Positions 16,375 through 25,829 of a DNA stretch of 64,000 bases are shown here, one piece after another. Source of the DNA: Plesiocystis pacifica SIR-1 (lineage in GTDB: Bacteria > Myxococcota_A > Polyangia > Nannocystales > Nannocystaceae); NCBI RefSeq assembly GCF_000170895.1, contig NZ_ABCS01000030.1, forward strand, positions 1 to 64,000. The letters run 5' to 3'. The translations under genes were made by a program, and so were the position numbers. Positions within the stretch are counted from its first letter, which is position 1. Each line of letters starts with the position of its first letter. Under the pieces are notes generated by a model. That model was not told the DNA's origin. It did no database searches and saw only the letters and a list, made by a program, of their open reading frames with translations.

Positions 16375-17052
16375 ATGACCGAGGACAGCCCCGCGCTCGA
16401 GATCCCGCCGCCGCGCGAGGATCGGCCGCCGATGAAGGCCAACCTGCTCAACGCGATGCAAAAGGCCAACACCTCTTTGACGCCGCTGTTCCCCTACATG
16501 CACCCGGGCGCGATCGTGCCGACGGGGGCGCTGTTCATCGGCCAGCCCGGCAAGGACTACGGGCAGTTTTATCACCACAACACCGTCGACGAGGTCATCA
16601 TCGCCTTCGTCGCCGAGGGCGGGAACCTGCGCACGGGCCAGCTCTACAACGGCGGCCGGGTCCACGGGGTCAACTCCTTCATGAAGGACCAGACCAAGGC
16701 GGGCTCCTTCGTGCTCTTCTCGGTGACCCAGCGCCAGGCCGATCCGGGCGAGGTCCAGACCGAGGCGATCTCGCTGCTGTGCGAGGCCTGCCGCAAGCCG
16801 CTGTTCAAGGCCGAGTTCGACGCCACGCCGGGGCCCGAAGCCAGAGAGCTCGAGCACCCCTTCCCGAGCATCAACGCGCCGCCCGAGCGCCTGGCCCAGT
16901 TCAACGCCGACCCGGCGCAGCGCGAGTGCCCGGAGTGCGGCCACGACAACCCGCCCTTTCCGCTGCACCAGTGGGGCTGGACCGACTACGCCGAGCAGTC
17001 GAAGGTCATGGCGCGGGCCAAGCAGCTGCTGTTGGCGGCGGGGGAGGGCTGA
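16375..17052 (+). CDS. 3-hydroxyanthranilate-dioxygenase-like cupin with zinc ribbon (first of two)
   Basis: 225 residues. The cupin core (about 40-125) carries metal-ligand candidates H67/H68 and E73 (YHHNTVDEV). The C-terminal part has two CxxC pairs, C136/C139 (CEAC) and C185/C188 (CPEC), as in the rubredoxin-like zinc or iron site of bacterial 3-hydroxyanthranilate 3,4-dioxygenase. The second cupin histidine expected for catalysis is not obvious (region FSVTQRQ), so activity is uncertain. GGAGG precedes ATG 16375. The stop is 1 bp before the GTG of the second paralogue, so translation is coupled. Confidence 0.7.
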   Translation: MTEDSPALEIPPPREDRPPMKANLLNAMQKANTSLTPLFPYMHPGAIVPTGALFIGQPGKDYGQFYHHNTVDEVIIAFVAEGGNLRTGQLYNGGRVHGVNSFMKDQTKAGSFVLFSVTQRQADPGEVQTEAISLLCEACRKPLFKAEFDATPGPEARELEHPFPSINAPPERLAQFNADPAQRECPECGHDNPPFPLHQWGWTDYAEQSKVMARAKQLLLAAGEG

Positions 17053-17053
17053 G

Positions 17054-17611
17054 GTGGGGCTGCGGCGCAAGAAGACCTTCATGGTGTTCCGCGAGGCGGG
17101 CAAGCTCGGGCCCTACGACGAGCGGCCCATGCTGCCCGACGAGGTGCACCTGCAGATCTGCCTGAGCCGCAACGACCGGCCCCAGCCCTTTCACCTGATC
17201 TGCGCCAAGGACACCCTGGTGGTCTGCTTCGCCGGGCGGGGGCGGATTCACTTCTCGGGCACCTCGGTCCGCTACTTCTCCCTCGAGCCCGGGGACCACG
17301 TCTACGTGCCCGCGGGCGCGCCCACCCGGCTGATCCCCGACCCGGGCGAGCCCTGCGTGATCATGCGCTACAAGGCGCGCGAGCCCGGCCTCGAGGGCGT
17401 CGCGTGGATGTGCCCGACCTGCGAGCGCGAGCTCTACCGCCACGTCTTCGACACGGCCGCGAGCTCGCCCCAGGCTGGCTATCTCGCGGGCTGCGAGGCC
17501 TTCAACGCCGACCCCGAGCGCCGCGAGTGTCCGGCCTGCGGGACCGAGCACCCGCTCGTGGACCTCGACGGCTACCGCTGGCCCGAGCTCGCCGAGCAGC
17601 TCGAGGGTTGA
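17054..17611 (+). CDS. 3-hydroxyanthranilate-dioxygenase-like cupin with zinc ribbon (second of two)
   Basis: 185 residues, related to the gene before it. The cupin core is about 30-105 and the C-terminal metal-ribbon pairs are C120/C123 (CPTC) and C159/C162 (CPAC), each in the same context as the first copy (FNADP followed by the second Cys pair). The first metal position reads FHLICAKDTL, lacking the expected Glu, and the PGDHVYVPAGAPTR strand lacks the second His, so this copy is probably non-catalytic or binds something else. GTG 17054 follows the previous stop at once. Its own stop (17609-17611) abuts the stop of the convergent giant kinase gene, with no bases between. Confidence 0.68.
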   Translation: MGLRRKKTFMVFREAGKLGPYDERPMLPDEVHLQICLSRNDRPQPFHLICAKDTLVVCFAGRGRIHFSGTSVRYFSLEPGDHVYVPAGAPTRLIPDPGEPCVIMRYKAREPGLEGVAWMCPTCERELYRHVFDTAASSPQAGYLAGCEAFNADPERRECPACGTEHPLVDLDGYRWPELAEQLEG

Positions 17612-20600
17612 CTACTCGACCCCGAGCTCTGTTGCTTCGGCTTCGGCTTCAGCTTCAGCTTCAGCTTCAGCTTCAGCTTCAGCTTCAGCTTTGGCTTCGA
17701 GCTCGACCGAGGGCAGGTCGAGGGTGAAGCAGGTGCCCTCGCCGACGACCGTCTCCACGGTCAGCTCGCCGCCGTGGTCCTTGACGATGCCGTGGGACAC
17801 CGCGAGCCCGAGCCCCGTGCCCTGGTCGCGCCCCTTGGTCGTGTAGAAGGGGTCGAAGATCCGCGGCAGGACCTGCGGAGGGATGCCGCCGCCCCAGTCC
17901 TCGACGAGGATCGAGACCCAGCCCGCGCGGGCCGAGTGCTCGACGCGGAGCTCGATGCGCTTGCGCTCGTCGTACTCGCCGAAGCGCTCGTTGAGGGCGT
18001 CGCGGGCGTTGGTGACCAGGTTCATGACCACCTGCTGGATCTGCTGGGAGCGGCACCGGACCTCGGGGACGTCGGTGCGGATCTGGACCTCGATGTCGAT
18101 CTGATCGCTGCGCAAGAGCGTGCGGATCAGCGAGAGGGTGGCCTCGACGACGGCGGCGAGGTTGATGACCTCCTCGTCGGCGGCCTTCTCCTGGCGGGAG
18201 AAGGCGAGCAGGTTGCGGACGATGGTCGCGACCCGGTTGGCCTCGTAGTCGATCTCGCCGGCGAACTCGATGATGACCCTGGGCTCGGTGGGGTTGAGCT
18301 TGATCAGCTCGGCGTAGTTCATGATGCCCTGCATCGGGTTGTTGATCTCGTGGGCGACGCCGCTGGCGAGGGTGCCGAGGGACTCGAGGCGCTGTTGCTG
18401 GCGCAGCTGGGCCTCGAGGCTCTGGCGGTCGAGCTCGGCCCGGCGGCGGGCGGTGATGTCCGAGGCGACGACCACCACGTTGCGCCGGGTGAGCGCCGAG
18501 GCCGGCGCGTGGGGCAGGGGCCCGAGGGCCATGGGCGCGAGGCGGACGTTGAGCCAGCGGGCGTCGTGCTGGCGATCGTGATACTCGAGCTCGAGCTCGA
18601 GGCGCTCGCCCTGCTCGAGCACCTGGGTCACCGCGCCGCGCCAGCGCGCGCTCGACTCGGCGACCAGGACCTCGCCGCCGTGGTCGTCCGCGTCGACCTC
18701 GATCAGCCCGATCAGCGGCCCGGGGTGGTTGCGGAACACCACCCGGCCGCGCTCGTCGAGGAGCGCGATGAAGTCCGGGGCGCCGTCGACGAGGGAGCGC
18801 CAGCGGGCCTCGCTGCTGTGCAGGGCCGCGTAGAGCTGGGCGGTCTCGAGGAAGCGCGCGGCGTGGGCGGTGACCAGCTCGAGGGTCTCGACGGTGGTCT
18901 CGCTGAAGCCGTGGCTGGCGAGGTGGTTCTCGAGCAGCAGGGCGCCGAGGCGCCGCTCGTTGCGGATCAGGGGGACGGCGATCAGCGAGCGGGCGGCGGT
19001 GGTCTCGAGGTAGGGGTCGCCGGAGAAGCGGGGGTCGGCCCCGGCCTCGTCGAGGACCACGGGCTGGGCCGTGCGCAGGGCGAAGTGCAGCACGGTCCGC
19101 GGGGCCGCGGTCGGTTCGTCGCGCAGCGAGGGCGGGCTCGGGTTCAGCCGCACGGCGCCGACCTCCGCGGCGCTGGCGACCAGGCGCAGGTCGTCGTCGC
19201 GCTCGAGCACGACCAGGCCGCAGCTCGCCCCGGCGACGGTCAGCGCGGCGTCGAGGGTGCGCGAGACGACCTCCTCGAGGCGCAGGTCGTCGCCGATCGT
19301 GCCCACGGACGTGAGCACGTCGGCGTAGTCCATGGACCCGCTGCGGCTGCCCGAGCGCGAGGCCGTCGAGCTCCCCGACGCCGGCAGGCTCGCGCTCGAG
19401 TCCGAGATGCTGGCGAAGGGGTTGAGGGCGCCCGCCGTGCTCGCGCTGGGGGCCGACTCGGGCCAGCGCTCGCGCATGCGCCGGAGCTTGGCCTCGGCCC
19501 CCCACGCCGCGTAGGCGGCGTAGGCCCGGCGCCGGGCCCCCTCGTTGAGGCTGAACACGGCCTCGTGCTCGAGGACCTCGGCGAGCTGCTCGGCGGCGAG
19601 GCCCTCGATCCACCGGCAGCCCCGGGCCTTCGCCTGGCGCCAGGCCGCGTCGAGCAGGGTGACGGCCGGCCCGGTCCGACCCCGGCAGGCCTGGCGCAGG
19701 CCCCGGGCGAGGTCGCGGTAGTGGCCGTAGTTGGAGCGCGAGCCCCAGGCCCAGCGCTCGAGCACCCGCAGGGCCCGGCGCGCGCGGGCTCGGGACTGGG
19801 GCGGCGTGGGCAGGCCCCGGAGCGTGCACAGGGAGTGGGCGAGGTCGAAGATCACCGCCCCCCGGGCGACGTACCAGGTGTTGAAGGCCACGGACTCGAG
19901 GGTGTCCATGGCCGGCGAGATCGTGGCCAGGGCGGCCTGCGGCTCGTCCATGATCAGCTCGACCATGGCGCGGAAGATCAGCCCCACGCACACGTTGGTC
20001 GGGGCGCCCCCGGCCGCGGCGATGGTCTCGGGGTCGAGGTTCCAGCTCGGCCCGAGGTCGGCCTCGTCGTCGAGGTCGAGGCCGCGCAGGGCCTGGCACA
20101 GCCCGCGCAGCAGCCACAGCTCCACGCGCATCTGGTTGGCGCAGCGCCGCCCGACCTCTTGGCCCGCGCGCAGGCACTGGCGCTCGAGCACGCGCAGGTG
20201 GGTCCCGAGCTCGAGCTGCATGTCGTTGCCGAAGCCGGCGAGGAAGCCCGCGGCGTTGAACTCTCCGGCCTCGAGGGCCCCGGGGTAGCCGTGGGCGAAG
20301 CGCTCGGTGACCTCGGCGAAGCTCCGGCTGCGGTGCAGGCTCAGCGAGCCGCTCACGCCCAGGACCTGGGCCTCGACGGCGCCGGTGGGCTCGCGCCGGG
20401 CCAGGTCGCGGGCGAGGTCCTGGAGCCGCGCCGCCGCGGCCACGCGCCCGAGCCGACCGCTGATGCCGATCGACAGGTCGCCGACGGCCAGGGCCGCGGT
20501 CGGGTGGTAGCCGCCGTCGAGGATCATCCGCGGGTGCAGGGCGACGAGGTAGAGGAAGAGCTTGGTGTCGGCGACGAAGGCCGGGTACTTGAGGGCCGAG

Positions 20601-23299
20601 ACCAGGGCCGTGATCGCGCCAGCGCGTTGGTCGGTGCACGGCTCGAGGGCCAGCCAGGTCGCCGGCGAGGCCGCCCGGACCCGCCGCCAGGTGTAGAGCA
20701 GGTTGGCCACGACCCGGGGCTTGGACAGGCGCGTCGGGAGCCGCAGGCCCAGGCGCGCGAGCACGGCCCGGCCGAGCTCGAGGGCGTCCTGGTGGCGGGC
20801 GCTGATCCACAGCAGGCGCACCCGCCGGGCCGCGACCTCGCCGAGGTGGTGGCTGCTCAGGCGCCACTCGACGAGGCGCGAGTAGGCCTCGGTGGCCGCG
20901 CCTCGCTCGCCGCTGAGGGCCAGGGCGTAGGCGCGGTTCGAGTGCAGGCGAAAGCCGAGGGCGTAGTCTCGGTGGCGCTCGCCCTGCTCGGCGATCGCCG
21001 GGCGCCAGGGCTCGAGCAGGGCGCAGCCGTGGCCGAGGTAGCGCAGGGCCAGGTCGTGGGCGCCCGTGCCCAGGGCTCGCTGGCCCGCGCGCAGGTCGAG
21101 CGCCGCGAGCTCGCGGGCCTGGTCTTCGTCGAGGGCATCCGGCGCGCCGGCGTCGAGGTGATCGACGATCTCGAACAGGCGCGCGTCGGGGTCCGGGTTG
21201 GCGCGCAGCAGGCTCTGGCCCACGCGCCAGCGCAGGGCTCGACGGGTCGGGGCGTCGAGGCGTTCGCGGGCGGCCGCGCGGATGCTGTCGTGGGCGAAGC
21301 GCAGGCCCCGGCCGGCGTGGCCCAGCAGCCCGGCGGCCTCGGCCTCGAACAGCGCCTCGGTCACGGCCTCGCGCGTGCCCCCGGCGAGGGCGTGGACGAG
21401 GGCCGCGTCGAAGTCCGTGCCGATCACCGCGGCGTGGCTGAGCACGTCCTGGTGCGCGGGGCTGAGCCCGGCGACGCGGGTGCCGAGCAGGGCCCCGGCG
21501 TCGTCGGGCACGGGCGCCGCCTCGACCTGGGCGCGGGTCCACTGCCAGCGTCCGTCGGCCAGGCGCAGCCCGCCCTCAGCGATGAGCCGCTCGAGCAGCT
21601 CGGTCACGAACAGCGGCACGCCCCCGGTCTTGCGCTGGACCAGCCCCGCGAGGGCCTCGGCCTCGTCGACCCTGCCCAGGCACGCGCCGAGCAGGTCGAC
21701 GACCCCACTGCTGTCGAGGCCACCCAGGCGCAGCGCGCTGGCGTGGGGCAGCCGCTCGAGGGTCTGACACAGCGCCTGGACGGGAGCGTCGACGGGGGGG
21801 GCGTCGCCGGCCTGCGAGCGCTCGCGCACGGTCAGCGCCAGCAGCACCGCGCCGTGCTCGTTGTGGGCCAGGCCGTCGAGGAGCTCGAGGCTCTCCCGGC
21901 CGGCATGGTGCGCGTCCTCGAGCACCATCACCAACAGCGCGTTGGCCCGGTCGACCAGCTCGAACACCCGCTCGACCGCGACCAGCAGCCGGTTCGCCGA
22001 CTCCGTGGCGGCGAGGGGGGCCGGCGCGGGCTGAGGTCCGACGATCAGCGACAGGCGCGGGGCCAGCTCGGCGAGCACCGGGGCCAGGCCGCCGAGCCCG
22101 GCCGCGAGGCGCTGTCGCCAGCGCGTCAGCCGGACCTCGCTCTCGGTCAGGAACTGCTCGAAGAGCTGGTTGAGGGCCTGGGCGAGGGCCGGGTGGGGGA
22201 CCTGGCCCTCGGCCTCGAAGCTGCCGCGCACGAAGTAGCCGCCGTGGCCGACGAGCTCGGTCTCGAGGCTCTGGGCCAGCTCCGACTTGCCGACCCCCGC
22301 GGGCCCGCGGATCACCACGAGCTTGCGCGCGCGCGCGCGGGCCACCGCGTCCAGGCTGCGCGCGAGCTTGGCCCGCTCGGACCGGCGCCCGTAGAGGGAC
22401 TGCGGGACTCGCAAGGACGCGCTCTGGTCGTGGCGACCGAGCTCGAAGTCGGCGTCGTCGAGGCCGGCGCGGTGGCGCTCGCGGAGCTCGCGGAGATCGG
22501 CGGCCAGGCCCCGGGCGGACTGATAGCGCTGCTCTGGGGCCTTGGCGAGCAGCCGGGCGATCAGCCGAGACAGGCCCTCGGGGAGCTCGCGGCGCAGCGC
22601 TCGAGGGGGGTCGGGGACCCGCGCGAGGTGGGCGTGGATCAGCTCGAGGGGCGGGAGGTTCTCGAAGGGCAGGTGGCCCGTGAGCGCCTCGTAGAAGGTG
22701 ACCCCGAGGGAGTAGAGGTCCGTGCGCGCGTCGACGCTCTGGCCCGTGCGCCCGGTCTGTTCGGGCGAGATGTAGGGCAAGCTGCCCAGGAACACCCCGC
22801 TGTCGTAGATGTGCCTGCGCTCGTGTTCGAGCAGGACCGAGATGCCAAAGTCCGCGAGCATCACGGCGCGGTCCCCCGCGTCGTGGGCGAGGCGCACGTT
22901 GATCGGCTTGATGTCGCCGTGGACGATGCGCGCGGCGTGGGTGCGGGCGAGGATGTCGGCGAGGGCCACGGCGACGTCGAAGAACACGTCGAGCTCGAGG
23001 GCCCCGCCCCGCTCGTGGCAGTAGTCGGCGAGGGTGGTGCCTGGGGCCCGATCGAAGATCAGGACCAGCTGGTCACCCACGCGCTGGAGCTCGCGCGCGC
23101 GCACGACCCCCTCGACCCCGAGGTCGCGTATGCGCTCGAACTCGAGCTGGACGCGGTACTCGTCGGCCTCGTCGGTGAGGTCGAAGACCTTGGCGATCAC
23201 CGCGAGCCCGTCGCGCTCGGACACGGCCTCGTACACCCGAGAGTGGACGGACTCGCGTACCGAGCGAACCGTCCGATACTCTGCAAGCGGGACACCCAT
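17612..23299 (-). CDS. Giant Ser/Thr kinase-ATPase-GAF-PAS-histidine kinase hybrid
   Basis: 1,895 residues. Domains in order: a Ser/Thr protein-kinase domain (1-280; Lys37 in VIAKVF, HGDIKPINV, DFGIS), a STAND/AAA-type ATPase with Walker A RGPAGVGKS near 333, a long helical TPR-like region (about 620-1250), a GAF domain (about 1325-1485), a PAS domain (about 1500-1605) and a histidine kinase core with the phosphoacceptor in GVAHEINNPMQ near 1653 and DWGGG/GTGLGLA ATPase motifs to about 1865. The kinase domain keeps Asp of HGD and DFG, so it may be active. GGAGG lies 9 nt before ATG 23299. The last 20-odd residues are an Ala-Glu repeat coded by tandem hexamers. Such proteins integrate two phosphorylation systems; the input is unknown. 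Confidence 0.92.
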   Translation of the reverse strand: MGVPLAEYRTVRSVRESVHSRVYEAVSERDGLAVIAKVFDLTDEADEYRVQLEFERIRDLGVEGVVRARELQRVGDQLVLIFDRAPGTTLADYCHERGGALELDVFFDVAVALADILARTHAARIVHGDIKPINVRLAHDAGDRAVMLADFGISVLLEHERRHIYDSGVFLGSLPYISPEQTGRTGQSVDARTDLYSLGVTFYEALTGHLPFENLPPLELIHAHLARVPDPPRALRRELPEGLSRLIARLLAKAPEQRYQSARGLAADLRELRERHRAGLDDADFELGRHDQSASLRVPQSLYGRRSERAKLARSLDAVARARARKLVVIRGPAGVGKSELAQSLETELVGHGGYFVRGSFEAEGQVPHPALAQALNQLFEQFLTESEVRLTRWRQRLAAGLGGLAPVLAELAPRLSLIVGPQPAPAPLAATESANRLLVAVERVFELVDRANALLVMVLEDAHHAGRESLELLDGLAHNEHGAVLLALTVRERSQAGDAPPVDAPVQALCQTLERLPHASALRLGGLDSSGVVDLLGACLGRVDEAEALAGLVQRKTGGVPLFVTELLERLIAEGGLRLADGRWQWTRAQVEAAPVPDDAGALLGTRVAGLSPAHQDVLSHAAVIGTDFDAALVHALAGGTREAVTEALFEAEAAGLLGHAGRGLRFAHDSIRAAARERLDAPTRRALRWRVGQSLLRANPDPDARLFEIVDHLDAGAPDALDEDQARELAALDLRAGQRALGTGAHDLALRYLGHGCALLEPWRPAIAEQGERHRDYALGFRLHSNRAYALALSGERGAATEAYSRLVEWRLSSHHLGEVAARRVRLLWISARHQDALELGRAVLARLGLRLPTRLSKPRVVANLLYTWRRVRAASPATWLALEPCTDQRAGAITALVSALKYPAFVADTKLFLYLVALHPRMILDGGYHPTAALAVGDLSIGISGRLGRVAAAARLQDLARDLARREPTGAVEAQVLGVSGSLSLHRSRSFAEVTERFAHGYPGALEAGEFNAAGFLAGFGNDMQLELGTHLRVLERQCLRAGQEVGRRCANQMRVELWLLRGLCQALRGLDLDDEADLGPSWNLDPETIAAAGGAPTNVCVGLIFRAMVELIMDEPQAALATISPAMDTLESVAFNTWYVARGAVIFDLAHSLCTLRGLPTPPQSRARARRALRVLERWAWGSRSNYGHYRDLARGLRQACRGRTGPAVTLLDAAWRQAKARGCRWIEGLAAEQLAEVLEHEAVFSLNEGARRRAYAAYAAWGAEAKLRRMRERWPESAPSASTAGALNPFASISDSSASLPASGSSTASRSGSRSGSMDYADVLTSVGTIGDDLRLEEVVSRTLDAALTVAGASCGLVVLERDDDLRLVASAAEVGAVRLNPSPPSLRDEPTAAPRTVLHFALRTAQPVVLDEAGADPRFSGDPYLETTAARSLIAVPLIRNERRLGALLLENHLASHGFSETTVETLELVTAHAARFLETAQLYAALHSSEARWRSLVDGAPDFIALLDERGRVVFRNHPGPLIGLIEVDADDHGGEVLVAESSARWRGAVTQVLEQGERLELELEYHDRQHDARWLNVRLAPMALGPLPHAPASALTRRNVVVVASDITARRRAELDRQSLEAQLRQQQRLESLGTLASGVAHEINNPMQGIMNYAELIKLNPTEPRVIIEFAGEIDYEANRVATIVRNLLAFSRQEKAADEEVINLAAVVEATLSLIRTLLRSDQIDIEVQIRTDVPEVRCRSQQIQQVVMNLVTNARDALNERFGEYDERKRIELRVEHSARAGWVSILVEDWGGGIPPQVLPRIFDPFYTTKGRDQGTGLGLAVSHGIVKDHGGELTVETVVGEGTCFTLDLPSVELEAKAEAEAEAEAEAEAEAEAEATELGVE
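17634..17699. repeat. GCTTCA hexanucleotide array inside the kinase C-terminus
   Basis: Eleven tandem 6-bp units, of which seven are exact GCTTCA and the ends vary (GCTTCG, GCTTTG). On the minus strand they encode the Ala-Glu tail. Gain or loss of units keeps the reading frame, so tail length can vary without knocking out the gene. Confidence 0.92.
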
Positions 23300-23717
23300 G
23301 GCGACCGACCTCCAAACTCTACCCTCATTCCTGGGGGCTTGGGAGTGACTCGACCGCTGGGTCGAGCGATTCGATTGCGTTTGAGTATCGTAGGCCTTCG
23401 CGTCAGCGCGATAATGCCCACGTTTTTGTCAACGGCCAACGGGCCGCCTCTGGGTGCCAAGTTGACCCCGGCCGCAGGTCTAGGGTTTCGGGGTGGTCCG
23501 AAACGGGCTCAGGGGCGGTCTGAGGCGTCTCTCTCGAGGGGTCGGTACGAATCAATGGATCCTTCTCATATTGTGACACTTCGAGAAGGGTGCTGAAAGC
23601 TAGCGCTCGCTGCGCCAGGCTGGAAGCGTGCAGTTTGGCTCGGGCGGGACATCGAGGGCGAAAAAACTCAACATTTTAATTTGAACACCGGCCCCTTGGC
23701 CTACACCTTTTCCTCTG
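23300..23717. other. Divergent intergenic region, no gene seen
   Basis: 418 bp between the giant kinase (minus) and the FG-GAP protein (plus). It includes an AT-rich patch just before 23700 and a perfect TTGACA on the minus strand near 23430, but I could not pair either with a convincing partner box at proper spacing. Confidence 0.5.
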
Positions 23718-25775
23718 ATGGCTCGCGCACTACCCTCGACATTCCTCGCCCTCGTATTCCTCTCCATCCCCGCCGTATCCTCCGCCAGTCCGCTTTCCTT
23801 TCATGACATTGTCGGCCAGGGAAGCGGCGCCGAGGGCTGGGAGCGCGTCCCCTCTGCGCGCTACGCCGTGTGGCTGCAGGCCTTCCAGGACTCGCTCAGC
23901 GAGCCCCTGTTGCCCGCAGACATGGGGACGCTGCCCGCCCAGTCGCGCGGGCTCCCGGGTGTGGTCATCTTCGATTACGACAACGACGGGGACGAAGACA
24001 TCTTCGTGACCAATGGCCCGGGCGGGGACAATGCGCTGCTTCAGAGCAATTTCGCGCAGTCCGGAGAATTGACATTCTCGGATCAGGCAGTTTCCGCAGG
24101 TGTGGCGACCACCGACATTGACGCGTCGGGTGCTTGCTTTGGCGACATCGACAACGACGGGGACGACGACCTGTTCGTAGTCGCGCACGAGGACCAGCAC
24201 GTCATGTTCGAGAACAACGGCGACGGGACCTTCACCGACGTCACCACCGACGCGATCAGCGACGACAGCCTCAGCGGCACCTCGTGCTCCATGGCCGACA
24301 TCGACAACGACGGCTACCTCGACGTCGTCGTCTCCCACGTGTGGGACCAGAACCTGCTGTTCGAGTGCTTTAGCCCGGGCTTCACCCTCAACCAGCCCAC
24401 GGAGGTCTACCTCAACAACGGCAACAACACCTTCACGGAGGTGTCGGCGGCCTCGGGGCTGCTCGAGCTGGGCGGCGTACCCGACGGCGCCCAGGGGGCG
24501 AGCTGGGCGGTGGCCCTGGTCGACTACGACCTCGACGGCGACGTCGACGTGATGCAGGCCGACGACCAGTGCGCCTTCAACCCGGCGAGCGTGCCCGGGG
24601 GCTTCGACCGCGGCTTCAACCAGCTGTGGGAGAACGACGGCGCGGGCAACTTCACGGCCGTGACCGTAGAGGCCGGCCTGGCGATCCCCGGGGCGTGGAT
24701 GGGCCTGTCCTACGCCGACTACGACCGCGACGGGAACCTCGACTTCTTCAGCACCAACATGGGCGACTGGTTCCCCGTCGACTTCGGCAACCTCGCCGGG
24801 GTCGGCTACGCGGTCTCGCGTCAGTTCTACGGCCAGGACGACGGCACCTTCGTCGACTCCGTGGGCCAGGACTTCATCACGACGCCCTTTGGCTGGGGCA
24901 CCTCGTCCGAGGACTTCGACAACGACGGCGACCACGACGTCGTGTCCCTCGGGGCGCTGCACACCATCGTGACCCGGGAGGCGAGCAACACCGGCACGAT
25001 CTTCATCAACGACGGCGACGGCCACTTCGACGTCACCGTCGACGCCCTCGGGACGGACCGGGCGCTGCGGGCCGACCACGGCGTCGCGGCCGGCGACCTC
25101 AACGGCGACGGCCTCGTCGACATCGTCACCGCCTCGGCCTCGGACGCCGACCCGAACGGGCCGATCCCCTTCATCAAGTACACCGACATCGGCCGGACCA
25201 CGGGCTCGGTGTTCGACGAGTACGCCGGCTTTTGGCCGCTGATGTACGGCAACGGCGTGGACGGATTCGTGTGGGGCGGGCACACCCTGCCCAATGGGAC
25301 CATCTCCATCGAGGTCAACGATACGGATACCGCGAACCAGTCTGTCAAGATCGATACCCTCGGGAGCTTTGGCATCACCGACGCCGGTGTGGTCAACCGC
25401 TCGGGCTTCGGAGCGGTGATTCGTTTCGAGCCCAAGTGGCAAAAGGCCGCGCTCAAGCCCGTCGTCGGCGGCTCGAGCCACAGCTCGCAGGACTCGGAGG
25501 TCCTGACCTTCGGGCTGGGGTCGGCCAACAAGGGCGTGGCCGAGGTGCTGTGGCCCGGCGGCGTGCGCAATCGCCTCTACGGCGTCAAAGCCGGGGAGCA
25601 CATCGTGTTCCCGGAGATCCCCTGCAGCTACGACGACCAGAACATGAGCAAGTGGGCGTACTCCTGCTGCGTGTCGGAGTCGCTCTGGGATCTGCGCCAA
25701 GCTGGCGTGCTGACCAAGAAGATGGCCTTCCGCTTCTACAAGAGCGCGATCAAGGCCTGGCACAAGGCCCACTGA
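23718..25775 (+). CDS. Secreted FG-GAP/VCBS repeat protein with ASPIC/UnbV-like region
   Basis: 685 residues with a signal peptide (about 1-23, ending SSA). It contains many calcium-binding-type FG-GAP/VCBS motifs, for example DYDNDGDED, DIDNDGDDD, DIDNDGYLD, DYDLDGDVD, DYDRDGNLD, DFDNDGDHD and DLNGDGLVD, which build an integrin-like beta-propeller. A region resembling ASPIC/UnbV follows (about 570-640, FGLGSANKGVAEVLWPGG). The C-terminal 45 residues have a Cys pair (SCC) and a basic helix. It is probably a secreted or cell-surface binding protein. The gene ends 18 bp before a strong terminator. Confidence 0.88.
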   Translation: MARALPSTFLALVFLSIPAVSSASPLSFHDIVGQGSGAEGWERVPSARYAVWLQAFQDSLSEPLLPADMGTLPAQSRGLPGVVIFDYDNDGDEDIFVTNGPGGDNALLQSNFAQSGELTFSDQAVSAGVATTDIDASGACFGDIDNDGDDDLFVVAHEDQHVMFENNGDGTFTDVTTDAISDDSLSGTSCSMADIDNDGYLDVVVSHVWDQNLLFECFSPGFTLNQPTEVYLNNGNNTFTEVSAASGLLELGGVPDGAQGASWAVALVDYDLDGDVDVMQADDQCAFNPASVPGGFDRGFNQLWENDGAGNFTAVTVEAGLAIPGAWMGLSYADYDRDGNLDFFSTNMGDWFPVDFGNLAGVGYAVSRQFYGQDDGTFVDSVGQDFITTPFGWGTSSEDFDNDGDHDVVSLGALHTIVTREASNTGTIFINDGDGHFDVTVDALGTDRALRADHGVAAGDLNGDGLVDIVTASASDADPNGPIPFIKYTDIGRTTGSVFDEYAGFWPLMYGNGVDGFVWGGHTLPNGTISIEVNDTDTANQSVKIDTLGSFGITDAGVVNRSGFGAVIRFEPKWQKAALKPVVGGSSHSSQDSEVLTFGLGSANKGVAEVLWPGGVRNRLYGVKAGEHIVFPEIPCSYDDQNMSKWAYSCCVSESLWDLRQAGVLTKKMAFRFYKSAIKAWHKAH

Positions 25776-25793
25776 GGCGCGAAGCCGCGAGCG

Positions 25794-25820
25794 GGGCGAG
25801 GGGCGTGGAGCTCCTCGCCC
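25794..25820 (+). terminator. Rho-independent-type terminator after the FG-GAP gene
   Basis: GGGCGAGG (25794-25801) pairs with CCTCGCCC (25813-25820) around an 11-nt loop, followed by TTTCTCGTTT. Confidence 0.75.
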
Positions 25821-25829
25821 TTTCTCGTT

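Noticed and set aside
17774..23596. A 1,940-residue plus-strand gene opposite the giant kinase
   Set aside because: GC-rich codon use keeps the antisense frame open; the translation has no domain, whereas the minus strand encodes a full kinase hybrid.
23300..23717. A promoter pair for the giant kinase and the FG-GAP gene
   Set aside because: TTGACA and AT-rich boxes are present, but no pair has acceptable spacing.
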